From: Lentisphaerota bacterium
GTDB lineage: Bacteria > Verrucomicrobiota > Lentisphaeria > Victivallales > Victivallaceae
Reading direction: 5' to 3'
Assembly (NCBI GenBank): GCA_015061815.1
Contig: SUVW01000006.1
Span: 53,684 to 117,683, forward strand
Length of the DNA: 64,000 nucleotides
Shown here: positions 16,519-25,815 of the stretch, piece by piece
Numbering within the stretch: position 1 is the first letter of the stretch
Layout of the letters: each line of letters opens with the position of its first letter
Translations under genes and position numbers: made by a program
The notes under the pieces: generated by a model
What the model was told of the DNA's origin: nothing
Database searches by the model: none
What the model saw: only the letters and a program-made list of their open reading frames with translations

Positions 16519-17517
16519 TCATTCTACCGCAAACACACTTTCACGTTCAACCAGAAACGGCGAAACCAAAACAGATTCAATTGACTCGTGATTACTCATT
16601 TTTTGCATCATTCCTGTCAATTCTTCAGCCATTATTGAACCATTCTCCTCAACAGTTGTCAGAGCCGGCACCAGCAAAGAGGTAAAATCCCGGTTATCAT
16701 ATCCGATAATAGAATATTTACCAATATTTTCCACTGTATTATACAGTCTCAACGCCAACATGTCAGTAAAGCAGAATATCGCTGTTATCTCCGGATCTTT
16801 CTGTAAAAATCCGGCCTCAAAATTTTCTGTCGATACAGCAGATGAAGCTGTTTCTATTTCGGAAACAACGACATCGGGATGTGTTTGAACAAACTTGACA
16901 ACTCCCTGGCGCCGATGATAAAAAATATTTGTCTGATCAAAACCGGTAACATCGCAGGACAACACCCCAATGTGCCGATGTCCCTGGTCATAAAGATGCT
17001 TCAGAGCGATTTCCGAACCGCACCGGTTGTCACAACACACGGTCAAATGCCCCGGCAGATAACGATTTATCCACAGCGTGTATTCAGGGGGATTTTCTTT
17101 ATAAAAGTCTTCGAGATCATCTTCAGATATAACGCTACCGATAAAAGCGCAAGCCAGAAATTTGCATTCCGGCGAAGTAAGTATACTTCTGATTTTCACT
17201 GCAAAACCTTTTTCTTCCAACTGTCGTTTCAACTCGGTAAGCATATTGGCGTAAAAGTGGTTGCTCAAGACTGATAACGCAAGATAAAAAACAATCGTCC
17301 GTTCAGGGGCATTGATCCCCTGTTTTTTTACAAAACATCCCTTCCCTTTGCGGCCATAAACCAGATTTTCCATCTTCAAGCGATCCACAACCTTTTTAAC
17401 GGTGTTATGGCTGACAGAAAAAGTCCTGATAAAATCGGCTATTGACGGCAACTGTTCAGTATAAATACCATTGAGAATATTATTCTTTAATATCTGATGA
17501 AGTTCTTTTGCATTCAT
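16519..17517 (-). CDS. GntR-type regulator with LacI-like sensor domain
   Basis: About 332 residues from ATG 17517. A winged-helix DNA-binding domain (LPSIADFIRTFSVSHNTVKK, GRKGKGCFV) is followed by a periplasmic-binding-protein-like sensor (NRCGSEIALKHLYDQGHRHI, YSIIGYDNRDF), the arrangement of sugar-responsive AraR-like repressors. It lies 23 bases after the isomerase gene and before the serpin gene, all on the minus strand. It is the best local candidate to bind the 18-bp operators at 22671 and 3919; this is inference. Confidence 0.85.
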   Translation of the reverse strand: MNAKELHQILKNNILNGIYTEQLPSIADFIRTFSVSHNTVKKVVDRLKMENLVYGRKGKGCFVKKQGINAPERTIVFYLALSVLSNHFYANMLTELKRQLEEKGFAVKIRSILTSPECKFLACAFIGSVISEDDLEDFYKENPPEYTLWINRYLPGHLTVCCDNRCGSEIALKHLYDQGHRHIGVLSCDVTGFDQTNIFYHRRQGVVKFVQTHPDVVVSEIETASSAVSTENFEAGFLQKDPEITAIFCFTDMLALRLYNTVENIGKYSIIGYDNRDFTSLLVPALTTVEENGSIMAEELTGMMQKMSNHESIESVLVSPFLVERESVFAVE

Positions 17518-17539
17518 GGCCGCAGTCCTGAAAAAATAA

Positions 17540-18430
17540 TCATTTAACATTCTCTCCGTCACGCAACTTGCTGAATACTTCAACCAGTTTACGCACAGAT
17601 TGGCGGGTTGAAACAACTTCAGTCTGCATTGACATCAAACGCGGAGCCTGCTGCAGTCTGGCTAAAAGCGGTTTCCAATTGATTGTCCCGTTCCCGGGCA
17701 GATCATGAGCATCTCTGTACCCATCATTGTCATGCAAATGACACGTAACAATATATGGCAGCATCGCCCCCAGAGAATCCGGAAAATACTCTATTTTTTC
17801 TCCCCATGCATCATCCATTTCTGAAAAATATTTTTCGCGGACCTTCCCTGCAGGTTCCATCATATTTGCATGCCCGGAATCATAACAACAACCTATTGCC
17901 GGAGTATTGAAATAAGAGGCATAAAAAACTGCTTCTCCAGCCGTGTTTGAACGTTCATAGCTGTTTTCCACAGCAATGACCAATCCGAGTTTTTCAGCTT
18001 CAGGGATCAGTTTTTCCAGAGAGTCAAGAGCAAGTTTCCGCAGCTCAGGATTTGGAGTTTTGAAAAATACACTTTCGTATGCGCCAACATGCATTGTGTA
18101 GGTTTTAGCACCCAATTCTGCGGCATAATTCATTGCCAGCTTCTGATCTTTTATAAGATTTTCCCGACGCGCACTGTCTGTACAGCAAAGGTCATAACAT
18201 TGTCCCCAGGGGGCATGAGGCTCAATAATATTCATCTTCAAGTCATAAGCACGTTTGCGCAAGTGAGCAAAAAACAACGGTTCCCGCAAAATTCGGGTCA
18301 TCCAGATATGCGAAAAGACCAGATCATCAACGCCATTGTCCTTAAACTCACGCATAACCGGCAAAATCATATTATCTGGAACTTCGCCCCAGGAGTAATA
18401 ATATGCCAGAGGGACAGCTTTCAAACTCAT
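17540..18430 (-). CDS. Sugar phosphate isomerase/epimerase (AP-endonuclease-2-like TIM barrel)
   Basis: 296 residues. Xylose isomerase-like TIM barrel with metal-binding motifs in the usual order: YTMHVGAYES, VIAVENSYE, GCCYDSGHANMM and CHLHDNDGYRDAHDLPGNGTI. Family members isomerise or epimerise sugars, sugar phosphates or inositols; the substrate is not visible. It begins a new unit after the terminator at 18483 and precedes the GntR/LacI-type regulator. One of three such isomerases here; this one is the most divergent. Confidence 0.85.
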   Translation of the reverse strand: MSLKAVPLAYYYSWGEVPDNMILPVMREFKDNGVDDLVFSHIWMTRILREPLFFAHLRKRAYDLKMNIIEPHAPWGQCYDLCCTDSARRENLIKDQKLAMNYAAELGAKTYTMHVGAYESVFFKTPNPELRKLALDSLEKLIPEAEKLGLVIAVENSYERSNTAGEAVFYASYFNTPAIGCCYDSGHANMMEPAGKVREKYFSEMDDAWGEKIEYFPDSLGAMLPYIVTCHLHDNDGYRDAHDLPGNGTINWKPLLARLQQAPRLMSMQTEVVSTRQSVRKLVEVFSKLRDGENVK

Positions 18431-18482
18431 TATAAATCTCTCCTTAATAAAAACACTGTTCGTAAAATATACACCGGGTTAT

Positions 18483-18526
18483 AAAAAAAATCAAACCGCA
18501 GAGCATGGTGACAATCATCTCTGCGG
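18483..18526 (-). terminator. Terminator after the GH78-like gene
   Basis: On the minus strand, CCGCAGAG (18526-18519) and CTCTGCGG (18503-18496) form a GC-rich 8-bp stem followed by a run of T (18490-18483). It separates the glycosidase pair from the isomerase/regulator/serpin group. Confidence 0.7.
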
Positions 18527-18543
18527 CAAAAACGCTGTTTTTT

Positions 18544-20565
18544 TTACAATTCAGAACAACATTGTCTGTAACGTTTATTCAATGTCAATGAAGCTCCTGT
18601 AATACCGGATTCCACCGGTTCAGCGGCATAACTTTTCCACCCCGGTGACGTCGGTTTCAAACCGAAAATATATCTGGCAATAAGATAGGCCGGATAACTG
18701 CCCCAGGGATGAGCAAGGCTCATCCGTTGATCTTTTTTCGGCCAAAATTCCGAGGTGATCGTAAATCCCTGCCTGATCATTTCCATCCAGGGGCTATCAT
18801 CTGACAACAGCAAATCTGCAGCCTTTTTCCCTCTGCCGAACCGGAACAATGTTTCAAGGTAAATAAATCCGCTGTACAAACTGCAAACCATGCCGCAATC
18901 ATCAATAAAGTCCAGAACTTCCGTTACCCGTTCTTCATCCGCTGCACTGCACCACAAGACCCACATATTTGCATAAAATGAACAATGGTCACTTCCCGGA
19001 TGATCCTTATACAATCTCCTTTTTTCATCGAAACAACATTCATTTATTCTCCGGAATATTTTTTTACCTTTTGCGAGCAAATCGGCTGCAAGTTCTTTTC
19101 GTCCGATAACTCCGGCCAACTCCGAAAGAGTGATCAGAACTTTTCCGGCAAATGCATTGGTAACAGTAAGATATTCGTTATTTCCAAAATCGTACTTTTC
19201 CGCATAGACCGGCGGCCAATCAACTACATGACGGCAATCTTTGCCGAAAGAACGAATCCAGCCATCCGGTCCTATACAGTCGATAAAAGAAGATGTTTCC
19301 ATCAATTTATCAAAATGTTTTTCTACAAATCCGGCCTCTCCGCTTTCCCAATAATACTCATAAACAAGTAAAGCCAGATATTGTTTCCACTCCACCGGCC
19401 AGGTCAGATGGTACAACTGATATTCCAAATGCCGTCTGGCAGTCAGCAGAGAATCAGTCACAGCAAACGAAGCTGACATATTCAAATAAGCATCAGCTTC
19501 ATATGCGATCCGTTCCCGGGTAAAACAATCGGTGAATGTATCCGTTGCAGTATTCTTTACCGTTCTTTTGCATAAATCCCAAATTGCCTGCATGTTTTTG
19601 TTATCAGTTTTCAAAACGCTGGAGTCATTGAAGGGAGCATGTATACGTCGGATTGCAATATCTTCCGGACGTAACTCCCCGGAATAATTTACGATTTCAG
19701 CGTAGCGGAACTCGCGGACACCGAAATTGCCCAACTGTTGATGCCCCGGAGCAAACAGCCAGTTTTCCTGATAACAAACTGTGCAGCGCAACTGATATTT
19801 TACGTGTTCAGGATCGATCAACTCTTCTCCCAATCGTATTTCCACTTCACCGCCATCACCTGGACCGGTCAATATCAATGACGCTATACTTATCTCTCCG
19901 AAATCAGCGATCCATGAATTTTTCGATGTTTTATATAATTTTTGCGGGTGTATTATGAATGTATCCAAATTGTACTCTGCCGGCACCGTCGGATATTCCG
20001 CAGATTCAATAACCGGCGTCATCCAACTGCTGTCATCAAAATCCGGCATCTGCCAATTATCCGGATAAAAAGTGCCGTCAAGATGTTCAAAAAACTCTCC
20101 AGGGCCGACATCACCTTTGAAATATCCGTAAATATTCTGCTGCCGGTAACAGAAGTGTGCGTCATACCGGTTGCCATCCAGACTTTTCCACGCGGTTCCG
20201 GTGACCTCCCGGTCATCATCGGTAAATACTCCGGCATTCAGCCCCTGCTTTTCACCCCGAAAAACAATTGCCAAACAATGAATTCCAGAGCAAATATGAT
20301 TCAATTTAAAACGATGTTCCACCCGGGTATTGTCGATCACAGCCCGTTCTGTTCCGCAACCGACATATTCTCCGTCAAACCACACGTGATACTTTATATA
20401 TGTCCCTCCCATCAACCAGTGGTCCCGGTTGGTATATTGACAGAAGTCCCGGATATAAGTGTGCGGGTCTGCTGAAATTTTTATCGTGAAATCCCCGTCT
20501 GCCGGGAAATCATATTTCCGGCGGAGAAAAAATGTTCCCTGCCCTTTTATATAATCTCTTGTCAT
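18544..20565 (-). CDS. GH78-like alpha-L-rhamnosidase family protein
   Basis: 673 residues, no signal peptide, so cytoplasmic. N-terminal beta-sandwich modules are followed by an (alpha/alpha)6 domain. The stretch TDCFTRERIAYEADAYLN sits where rhamnosidases have DCPqRERlgWtGD, and ends in the usual beta region (HPWGSYPAYLIARYIFGLKP). GH78 enzymes release alpha-L-rhamnose. The core motif is altered relative to the family, so activity is not assured. It follows the secreted protein at 20576 with a 10-base gap and is likely in the same operon. Confidence 0.75.
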   Translation of the reverse strand: MTRDYIKGQGTFFLRRKYDFPADGDFTIKISADPHTYIRDFCQYTNRDHWLMGGTYIKYHVWFDGEYVGCGTERAVIDNTRVEHRFKLNHICSGIHCLAIVFRGEKQGLNAGVFTDDDREVTGTAWKSLDGNRYDAHFCYRQQNIYGYFKGDVGPGEFFEHLDGTFYPDNWQMPDFDDSSWMTPVIESAEYPTVPAEYNLDTFIIHPQKLYKTSKNSWIADFGEISIASLILTGPGDGGEVEIRLGEELIDPEHVKYQLRCTVCYQENWLFAPGHQQLGNFGVREFRYAEIVNYSGELRPEDIAIRRIHAPFNDSSVLKTDNKNMQAIWDLCKRTVKNTATDTFTDCFTRERIAYEADAYLNMSASFAVTDSLLTARRHLEYQLYHLTWPVEWKQYLALLVYEYYWESGEAGFVEKHFDKLMETSSFIDCIGPDGWIRSFGKDCRHVVDWPPVYAEKYDFGNNEYLTVTNAFAGKVLITLSELAGVIGRKELAADLLAKGKKIFRRINECCFDEKRRLYKDHPGSDHCSFYANMWVLWCSAADEERVTEVLDFIDDCGMVCSLYSGFIYLETLFRFGRGKKAADLLLSDDSPWMEMIRQGFTITSEFWPKKDQRMSLAHPWGSYPAYLIARYIFGLKPTSPGWKSYAAEPVESGITGASLTLNKRYRQCCSEL

Positions 20566-20575
20566 ACATCAACTC

Positions 20576-22600
20576 TCACTCTGCCGGAAACAGGATATCA
20601 GCCTGCACTCCTTTTGCTTTAAATTCAAATTTACCGGGGGCGATCTCCCGGATACGTCCAAACTCTGATTTAAATTTTTGTTTTGTATTTTTTACCGTAA
20701 AAACAGCTTTTGCCTCCGAAACCCCGGAATGACAGATTATAACACACTCTTTACCGTTGTCAGCTTGCAGGATCGCCGCATGGATATTACCGGGAGCTGC
20801 ACTACTCTGCAAATCGCTTACATTTCGGGATTTTGTTCCCATGATATAAGGTTCAGCTTTGCGCAGAAGTTTAGTTGCTGCATAAAAATCCGGCATATGT
20901 TTTTTCAGATATCCCGGCTGCATTTTTTCCGAACGCTCCATATCAAAATACGAGTATGAAATAAATCCTTTTGCTCCATAAACAGCTCCTATCAGAGGCA
21001 TGGCAATAAATTCATCTGCCGATGGCCCCCTGGACTTTTTTTTGAATTCCTCCGGTTTATTACGGAAAAGAATATTGCCCAGATTGGTCAACTGCGGAAT
21101 CATCCACACCGGTTGTCCGGTTTTCCCGGCGGCGATCATCCATGAAGCACATCTTCCAACATCCACTGCTCTGCCGGATGCATCAGCAGACACCGGATAC
21201 GGATCGACTCCCATGATATCTCCGGTAATACCGAATAACGGAAAATCTTCAGGCCGGCAGGTGATGGAATAGGTAGGATGCCATATATCGGCCGTACTGA
21301 CATTTTCCCGGATGCGGGTAATCGTATGCAGTTGACTGACCGGAGTTTCATCCGCGATATACCATGCCAGCAATGCCGGATATTTATTGATGTACTTTAC
21401 CAATTTTTGCGTGGTGACATCAATCCCCTTTTCTCCTTGAAACTTATCAACCAGAGCGGCATGCCCCGGCACTTGCTGAATAAGACACGGAATGATTTTT
21501 ATATCGTTTTTATCCGCAATATTCATGACTCTGTCCATTTCGGCTATACGCCGGGCATCATCCCACCTCCTTTCACCGATCAAACCGTAGAAAAGAACAG
21601 TATTGATACCATTGGCAGCAAATTCACCGGCAAGCTCATCATTGAATGAACCGCCAAAGAACCCGACCGGCATAAATGGCCTGTCATTGACGATCAAACG
21701 CCCGTATTGATCGATAAAAGCGGCATTGGCAGGCTTTTTACTGTTATTGACAATACGTATCTTATATTGAAATTCTTTCAGTTTGAGTCTGTTTTTTTCA
21801 TCCAGAACAGTCAGCGAAAATGGATAACTCCCATCTGCAAATTTTTCAGAAAAAGTGCAAGATAATTTGCCATCTCTGCCGAATTCAGCAATTTTTTTTA
21901 CCCCTCCGAAAGAAATCAGAGCTTTGGTCCCGGGCGGGCAACTTTCATTGCCGAAAAATTCAAACCTGATCTTCTCACCATTCCGGAATGCTAAATTATG
22001 CGGTTTAAGCAAGACTGCCACCGGATCAGGCTCCAATGCCTCCAACCGGATATCATCGATCCAGACAGTTGCCGGATATTCGGCATACAAATACGCTATT
22101 ATCAGCATGTTGGATGGATATTGCTTTGGGGAAAATTCCACTATATCATACCGCTTCCACTCCCTTGACGGGAAAGGGACATTGGCATAAGAACCGCCGA
22201 GCCATTTTCCGGCATTGGAGTGGTCAACTCCGATTATCTGAATTTTTTCATTTGATTTGAGTTTTATTTCCGCCGGCACTTCTGCGCGCATATAGGCACT
22301 CAAACGGTAACGCATACCGGCTTTGGGAGTTTTGATACTGAATACTCCGACCGGACCGATCTTGTTGCCGTGTGATTTGGTAACTTTCAAAGCATTTGTC
22401 CAGTTGATTCCCTCTTTTACCACAGAAAATCCCGGTTTGAATTTTCTTTTGAATTCCGGTTCTTCAAAGGTGATAATCTTTGAATTTGCCGTATTTTTCG
22501 CCACAGCAAATTTTTCGGCTTCTTGTACCGTCAGTGCCGATACAACTCCGACCGCAAGAACAGCCGGGATCAACAATATCTTTTTCGACATATAACGCAT
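20576..22600 (-). CDS. Secreted TIM-barrel glycosidase-like protein with N-terminal binding module
   Basis: About 674 residues from ATG 22600 (AAGGAA about 9 bases upstream). A signal peptide (KKILLIPAVLAVGVVSALT) is followed by a jelly-roll module of the carbohydrate-binding type (ATVWIDDIRLEALEPD closes it) and a TIM barrel starting YGRLIVNDRPFMPVGFFGG. LLAWYIADETPV supplies a Glu at the position of a clan A acid/base, and VWMIPQLTN lies further on. The exact family is not recognisable. The promoter and operator at 22671 control it. Confidence 0.65.
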   Translation of the reverse strand: MRYMSKKILLIPAVLAVGVVSALTVQEAEKFAVAKNTANSKIITFEEPEFKRKFKPGFSVVKEGINWTNALKVTKSHGNKIGPVGVFSIKTPKAGMRYRLSAYMRAEVPAEIKLKSNEKIQIIGVDHSNAGKWLGGSYANVPFPSREWKRYDIVEFSPKQYPSNMLIIAYLYAEYPATVWIDDIRLEALEPDPVAVLLKPHNLAFRNGEKIRFEFFGNESCPPGTKALISFGGVKKIAEFGRDGKLSCTFSEKFADGSYPFSLTVLDEKNRLKLKEFQYKIRIVNNSKKPANAAFIDQYGRLIVNDRPFMPVGFFGGSFNDELAGEFAANGINTVLFYGLIGERRWDDARRIAEMDRVMNIADKNDIKIIPCLIQQVPGHAALVDKFQGEKGIDVTTQKLVKYINKYPALLAWYIADETPVSQLHTITRIRENVSTADIWHPTYSITCRPEDFPLFGITGDIMGVDPYPVSADASGRAVDVGRCASWMIAAGKTGQPVWMIPQLTNLGNILFRNKPEEFKKKSRGPSADEFIAMPLIGAVYGAKGFISYSYFDMERSEKMQPGYLKKHMPDFYAATKLLRKAEPYIMGTKSRNVSDLQSSAAPGNIHAAILQADNGKECVIICHSGVSEAKAVFTVKNTKQKFKSEFGRIREIAPGKFEFKAKGVQADILFPAE

Positions 22601-22670
22601 TTTTATCTTTCCTTTTTTATTTAAATGTTTCTTGAAAAGCATCCGTTTCTATTTTGTCCCCCTTTTTTGC

Positions 22671-22717
22671 AACATAGCCATCCATGTTGCAGTATAAAAA
22701 ATAGCACACATGAGAAA
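22671..22717 (-). promoter_or_regulatory. Promoter and operator shared with the 3919 site
   Basis: The minus strand has -35 TTGCAA, a 17-base spacer and -10 TATTTT (a TATACT follows). The operator GCAACAT-N8-ATGTTGC spans 22669-22690. Its inner 18 bases (22671-22688) are an exact match to 3919-3936. As there, the operator covers the predicted transcription start. Confidence 0.6.
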
Positions 22718-22752
22718 CAATTGCAAATGTGATAACAAAAAAAATCGTGTTT

Positions 22753-23511
22753 TTATTTTCCGGACCGGAATTCCGCCGGAGTTTTACCGCAATGTTCTTT
22801 AAAACGCCGGTAAAAAACCTCCAATGACAGGAAACCGCACATTTCAGAAATCTGCTTGATCGGGATATCCTGACGGGAAACCAGCAACTCTTTGGCCATA
22901 GATATTTTACGCTCCAAAAGATATTGATGAGGAGAGGTTTTTAAATATTTTTGAAAGAGAGCGAACAATCGCGAGGAACTTATTCCGGCACACCTTGCCA
23001 TGTCCTCTATCGACATATTGCCTGCCGGATTTCCGGCAATCATCCGGCATACAGAGCTTAAAGTCCGGGGCAGTTTCGGACTTTTAAGCTGTTGACGGAA
23101 AATAGTCCCAAGCGCATAAAACAGCACTTCTTCCTGCTGCAGCATCTCACGGCGGGAAAAATTCAACATATCTTCCACAAAGACGTTCAACTCCGGCACA
23201 CTGCCCCATTGACTTATCCGGGGGAAAGTGCGCGGGGAACCGTCAGTGAAAAACGAGAGTGCCAGACAACGGTATGGCTCCTCCGGAGAGGTGCAGAATA
23301 TCGTTTTTTCTCCATATTGATGCCAGAATACAGTACCTTTACGATAAACTTTTCCGTCAGGAGCCGGATGAATTATTATACCATCTGTAATAATTTCAAT
23401 CAATTCAACATTTTCCGGTATTTCAAAAGGCTTGACCGGAGTGCGCGGTGCGCTGAAAAAAGAGCAGTAACGAATGTTTTTATAATGCTCAAACAATGAT
23501 TTTTTCGGCAT
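22753..23511 (-). CDS. AraC family transcriptional regulator
   Basis: About 252 residues from ATG 23511; a TTG at 23520 is less likely. An N-terminal cupin-like sensor is followed by two helix-turn-helix motifs: MSIEDMARCAGISSSRLFAL and IKQISEMCGFLSLEVFYRRF, ending in the FKEHCGKTPAEFR signature. Such regulators usually activate neighbouring sugar genes. It is divergent from the isomerase at 23630, and the shared region holds 20-bp-spaced direct repeats. No ribosome site is visible near the ATG. Confidence 0.9.
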   Translation of the reverse strand: MPKKSLFEHYKNIRYCSFFSAPRTPVKPFEIPENVELIEIITDGIIIHPAPDGKVYRKGTVFWHQYGEKTIFCTSPEEPYRCLALSFFTDGSPRTFPRISQWGSVPELNVFVEDMLNFSRREMLQQEEVLFYALGTIFRQQLKSPKLPRTLSSVCRMIAGNPAGNMSIEDMARCAGISSSRLFALFQKYLKTSPHQYLLERKISMAKELLVSRQDIPIKQISEMCGFLSLEVFYRRFKEHCGKTPAEFRSGK

Positions 23512-23520
23512 TTTACACAA

Positions 23521-23550
23521 TAATTTCAGTTAAAAAACAGTAGTTTCAGT
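23521..23550. promoter_or_regulatory. Direct repeats, likely AraC-type binding site
   Basis: TAATTTCAGT (23521-23530) and TAGTTTCAGT (23541-23550) match at 9 of 10 positions with a 20-base period, two helical turns. This lies between the divergent AraC regulator and isomerase genes, the usual setting for a site of that regulator. Confidence 0.5.
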
Positions 23551-23629
23551 CTATTGTATATTTACTATAACACAACTATATTAAGAATACAAGCGGCAAT
23601 GGTGCCGGAAAATAAGAAAGGTTTTTCTG

Positions 23630-24427
23630 ATGAAAAAACAAATCGCCCTGCAGTTGTATTCCGTAAGAGAATACGCAAAAAAAGATTTTATTCAAACGTT
23701 GAAAAAAGTTTCTGACATCGGATTCTGTGCAGTTGAACCGGCCGGATTCTGGAATCTCCGCCCTTCTGAATTCAAAAAAATCGTCAACGATCTGGGAATG
23801 GAAATTTGTTCCTCGCACTCCCCCTGGGCCCATATTCCGGAAAATCTCGGAGAAGCAATGGATCTGGCCGATGATCTGGGACTGAAAACTGTTGTTTGCG
23901 GTTATGCTCCGGCGAACTTTAAAACAGTGGATGATATCAAACGCACTGCAGACAACACCAATGCCATGCTCGAAGTACTCAAACGCAACGGTTACGATCT
24001 CATGCAGCACAATCACTACTGGGAATTTCAACGCATCGACGGCAAATTGAAGTATGAAATTTACCGGGAACTTTGTCCGGATGTAAAATATCAGATCGAT
24101 TGTTACTGGTCGACTTCAATTGGTCAGGAAGATCCGCGTGAAATGCTCAAACTTTTTCTTGATGACACGATTTCCATCCACATGAAAGACGGAGGTTATA
24201 CCAGCTGCCGATCCTGTGCTATGAAAGATGGTATCCTTGATTGCAAAATCGACCTGCTGCCGCTGGGCGAAGGTGAACTGCCGATAGTTGATTTGATCAA
24301 TCTGGTTCCGGAACGTATCAAAAATATTATTGTAGAACTGGATTACTGCGATATTGAAATGTTCGAAGCTCTCAAGCGCAGTTATGCATATTTGATGTCA
24401 ACCGGATTGGTCACCGGCAGGAAATAA
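23630..24427 (+). CDS. Sugar phosphate isomerase/epimerase
   Basis: 265 residues, starting IALQLYSVREYAKKDF, the common opening of IolE/hydroxypyruvate isomerase-like TIM barrels. Later motifs are EICSSHSPW, DLMQHNHYWEF, VKYQIDCYWSTSIG and SIHMKDGG, giving Glu, His and Asp metal ligands. The substrate is unknown. Ribosome site AAGAAAGG is upstream. It is followed after 22 bases by a Gfo/Idh/MocA oxidoreductase, a frequent partner in inositol or keto-sugar pathways, so they likely act in sequence. Closest in the window to the isomerase at 53135. Confidence 0.88.
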   Translation: MKKQIALQLYSVREYAKKDFIQTLKKVSDIGFCAVEPAGFWNLRPSEFKKIVNDLGMEICSSHSPWAHIPENLGEAMDLADDLGLKTVVCGYAPANFKTVDDIKRTADNTNAMLEVLKRNGYDLMQHNHYWEFQRIDGKLKYEIYRELCPDVKYQIDCYWSTSIGQEDPREMLKLFLDDTISIHMKDGGYTSCRSCAMKDGILDCKIDLLPLGEGELPIVDLINLVPERIKNIIVELDYCDIEMFEALKRSYAYLMSTGLVTGRK

Positions 24428-24449
24428 TCAGCAGAAGGAAACATTGATA

Positions 24450-25568
24450 ATGAAAAAAACAGGAATCGGTATCGTCGGGTGCGGCATGATTTCGGATGCA
24501 TACTTCAAGGCCGCCGCCCGTTTTCGCAACATTCAAATTGTCGCCTGCTGTGATTCTCTGGCGGAACGGGCTGAAGCCAAAGCCGCCGAATATAACTGCC
24601 GGGCAGTGACTTATCAGGATTTGCTAAATTCCGGAGATGTTGAAATCATTCTCAATCTGACGCCGCCGCAAGCTCATTGCCGGGTTTTGACCGATGCGCT
24701 CAATGCCGGTAAACATGCTTATACCGAAAAACCTTTCGGTACAGATGATTCCGAAGTCAATGCCGTTTGTGAATTGGCAAAAGCCAAAGGTCTGCGTCTG
24801 GGCTGCGCTCCGGACACATTTCTCGGCGGGGGACTGCAAACCGCAAGGAAAGCTCTTGATGACAACTGGATCGGCAAAGTATTAAGCGGTACAGCCATCG
24901 TTATGGGCAGAGGTCCGGAAAAGTGGGGGCATGCACCATTTTTCTATGACAAAGGGGCCGGTCCGATGCTTGACCTCGGTCCTTATTACATTACTGCACT
25001 GGTCTCCCTGCTCGGTCCGGCAAAAAGTGTGACTGCGGTAACTGCGCGCGGCAGCAACTACCGCACATTCGGAGAAAAAATAGCCCCGCAATATCAGGAT
25101 AAATATCAGCCTTTTGATAACTATCCGGTAAATGTTGACACCCATCAAACCGGAATTGTCGAATTTGAATGTGGAGCTGTGATTACGGTCATTGCCAGTT
25201 TTGACGTTTACCGGCATCAACATAATCCGATAGAATTGTACGGTGATCAGGGGTCCATGATAATTCCTGATCCCAACACATTCGGCGGTGAAGTAAAAAT
25301 ATTCCGCCCCGGCATGGATAATTTCCAGACACTGCCCCAGCCTTTCATATATCAAAACAACAGCCGCAGTATCGGCATCGCGGATATGGCCAAGGCGATT
25401 ACAGACAACCGTCCGCACCGGGCATCAGCAGAATTGGCACGTCATGTAATAGAGATCATGTTTGCTTTTGAGACCTCCGGCAAACAGGGAAAGAAGGTCA
25501 TGATAACCAGTTCCTGCACGCGCCCTGCCCCGCTTCCGACCGGACTGAGCGACGGCGAATTGGATTGA
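24450..25568 (+). CDS. Gfo/Idh/MocA family oxidoreductase
   Basis: About 372 residues. A Rossmann fold starts IGIVGCGMISDAYFKAA (GxGxxS/A type) and the family motif EKPFGTDDSEVNA carries the conserved Lys. The C-terminal half is the dimerisation/substrate domain. These NAD(P)-dependent enzymes oxidise sugars or inositols; the substrate is not visible. ATG 24450 follows an AGAAGGAA site. It lies in one operon with the isomerase at 23630 and ends at a strong terminator. Confidence 0.9.
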   Translation: MKKTGIGIVGCGMISDAYFKAAARFRNIQIVACCDSLAERAEAKAAEYNCRAVTYQDLLNSGDVEIILNLTPPQAHCRVLTDALNAGKHAYTEKPFGTDDSEVNAVCELAKAKGLRLGCAPDTFLGGGLQTARKALDDNWIGKVLSGTAIVMGRGPEKWGHAPFFYDKGAGPMLDLGPYYITALVSLLGPAKSVTAVTARGSNYRTFGEKIAPQYQDKYQPFDNYPVNVDTHQTGIVEFECGAVITVIASFDVYRHQHNPIELYGDQGSMIIPDPNTFGGEVKIFRPGMDNFQTLPQPFIYQNNSRSIGIADMAKAITDNRPHRASAELARHVIEIMFAFETSGKQGKKVMITSSCTRPAPLPTGLSDGELD

Positions 25569-25584
25569 TATCCGGAAAATTCGA

Positions 25585-25626
25585 CGGGACTGCCGGCAAA
25601 ATGATTTTGCAGCAGTCCCGTTTTCT
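25585..25626 (+). terminator. Rho-independent terminator
   Basis: CGGGACTGC (25585-25593) pairs with GCAGTCCCG (25612-25620) and is followed by TTTTCTATTT. It ends the isomerase/oxidoreductase operon. Confidence 0.85.
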
Positions 25627-25660
25627 ATTTCAATTTTCACTCCGGTTCATCCTTCGGGCC

Positions 25661-25707
25661 CGCCCGCACTGCGTTAATGTGTGGGGGGGATAACAGCAGT
25701 GCGGGCG
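25661..25707. repeat. GC-rich perfect inverted repeat
   Basis: CGCCCGCACTGC (25661-25672) and GCAGTGCGGGCG (25696-25707) are exact complements over 12 bases with a 23-base loop that includes a G run. It lies between the terminator and the convergent thioesterase gene. It has no T-run of its own, and its GC content stands out from the region. Role unknown. Confidence 0.6.
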
Positions 25708-25815
25708 AGCCGTCATGATTACTCCTCGGCAATGTCTACACATTAAGATACACTGTTTGGAAGAAAAATCAACCGCTGTTTTTGTAAAATTTAATATTTT
25801 TTAAATATTTTTACT

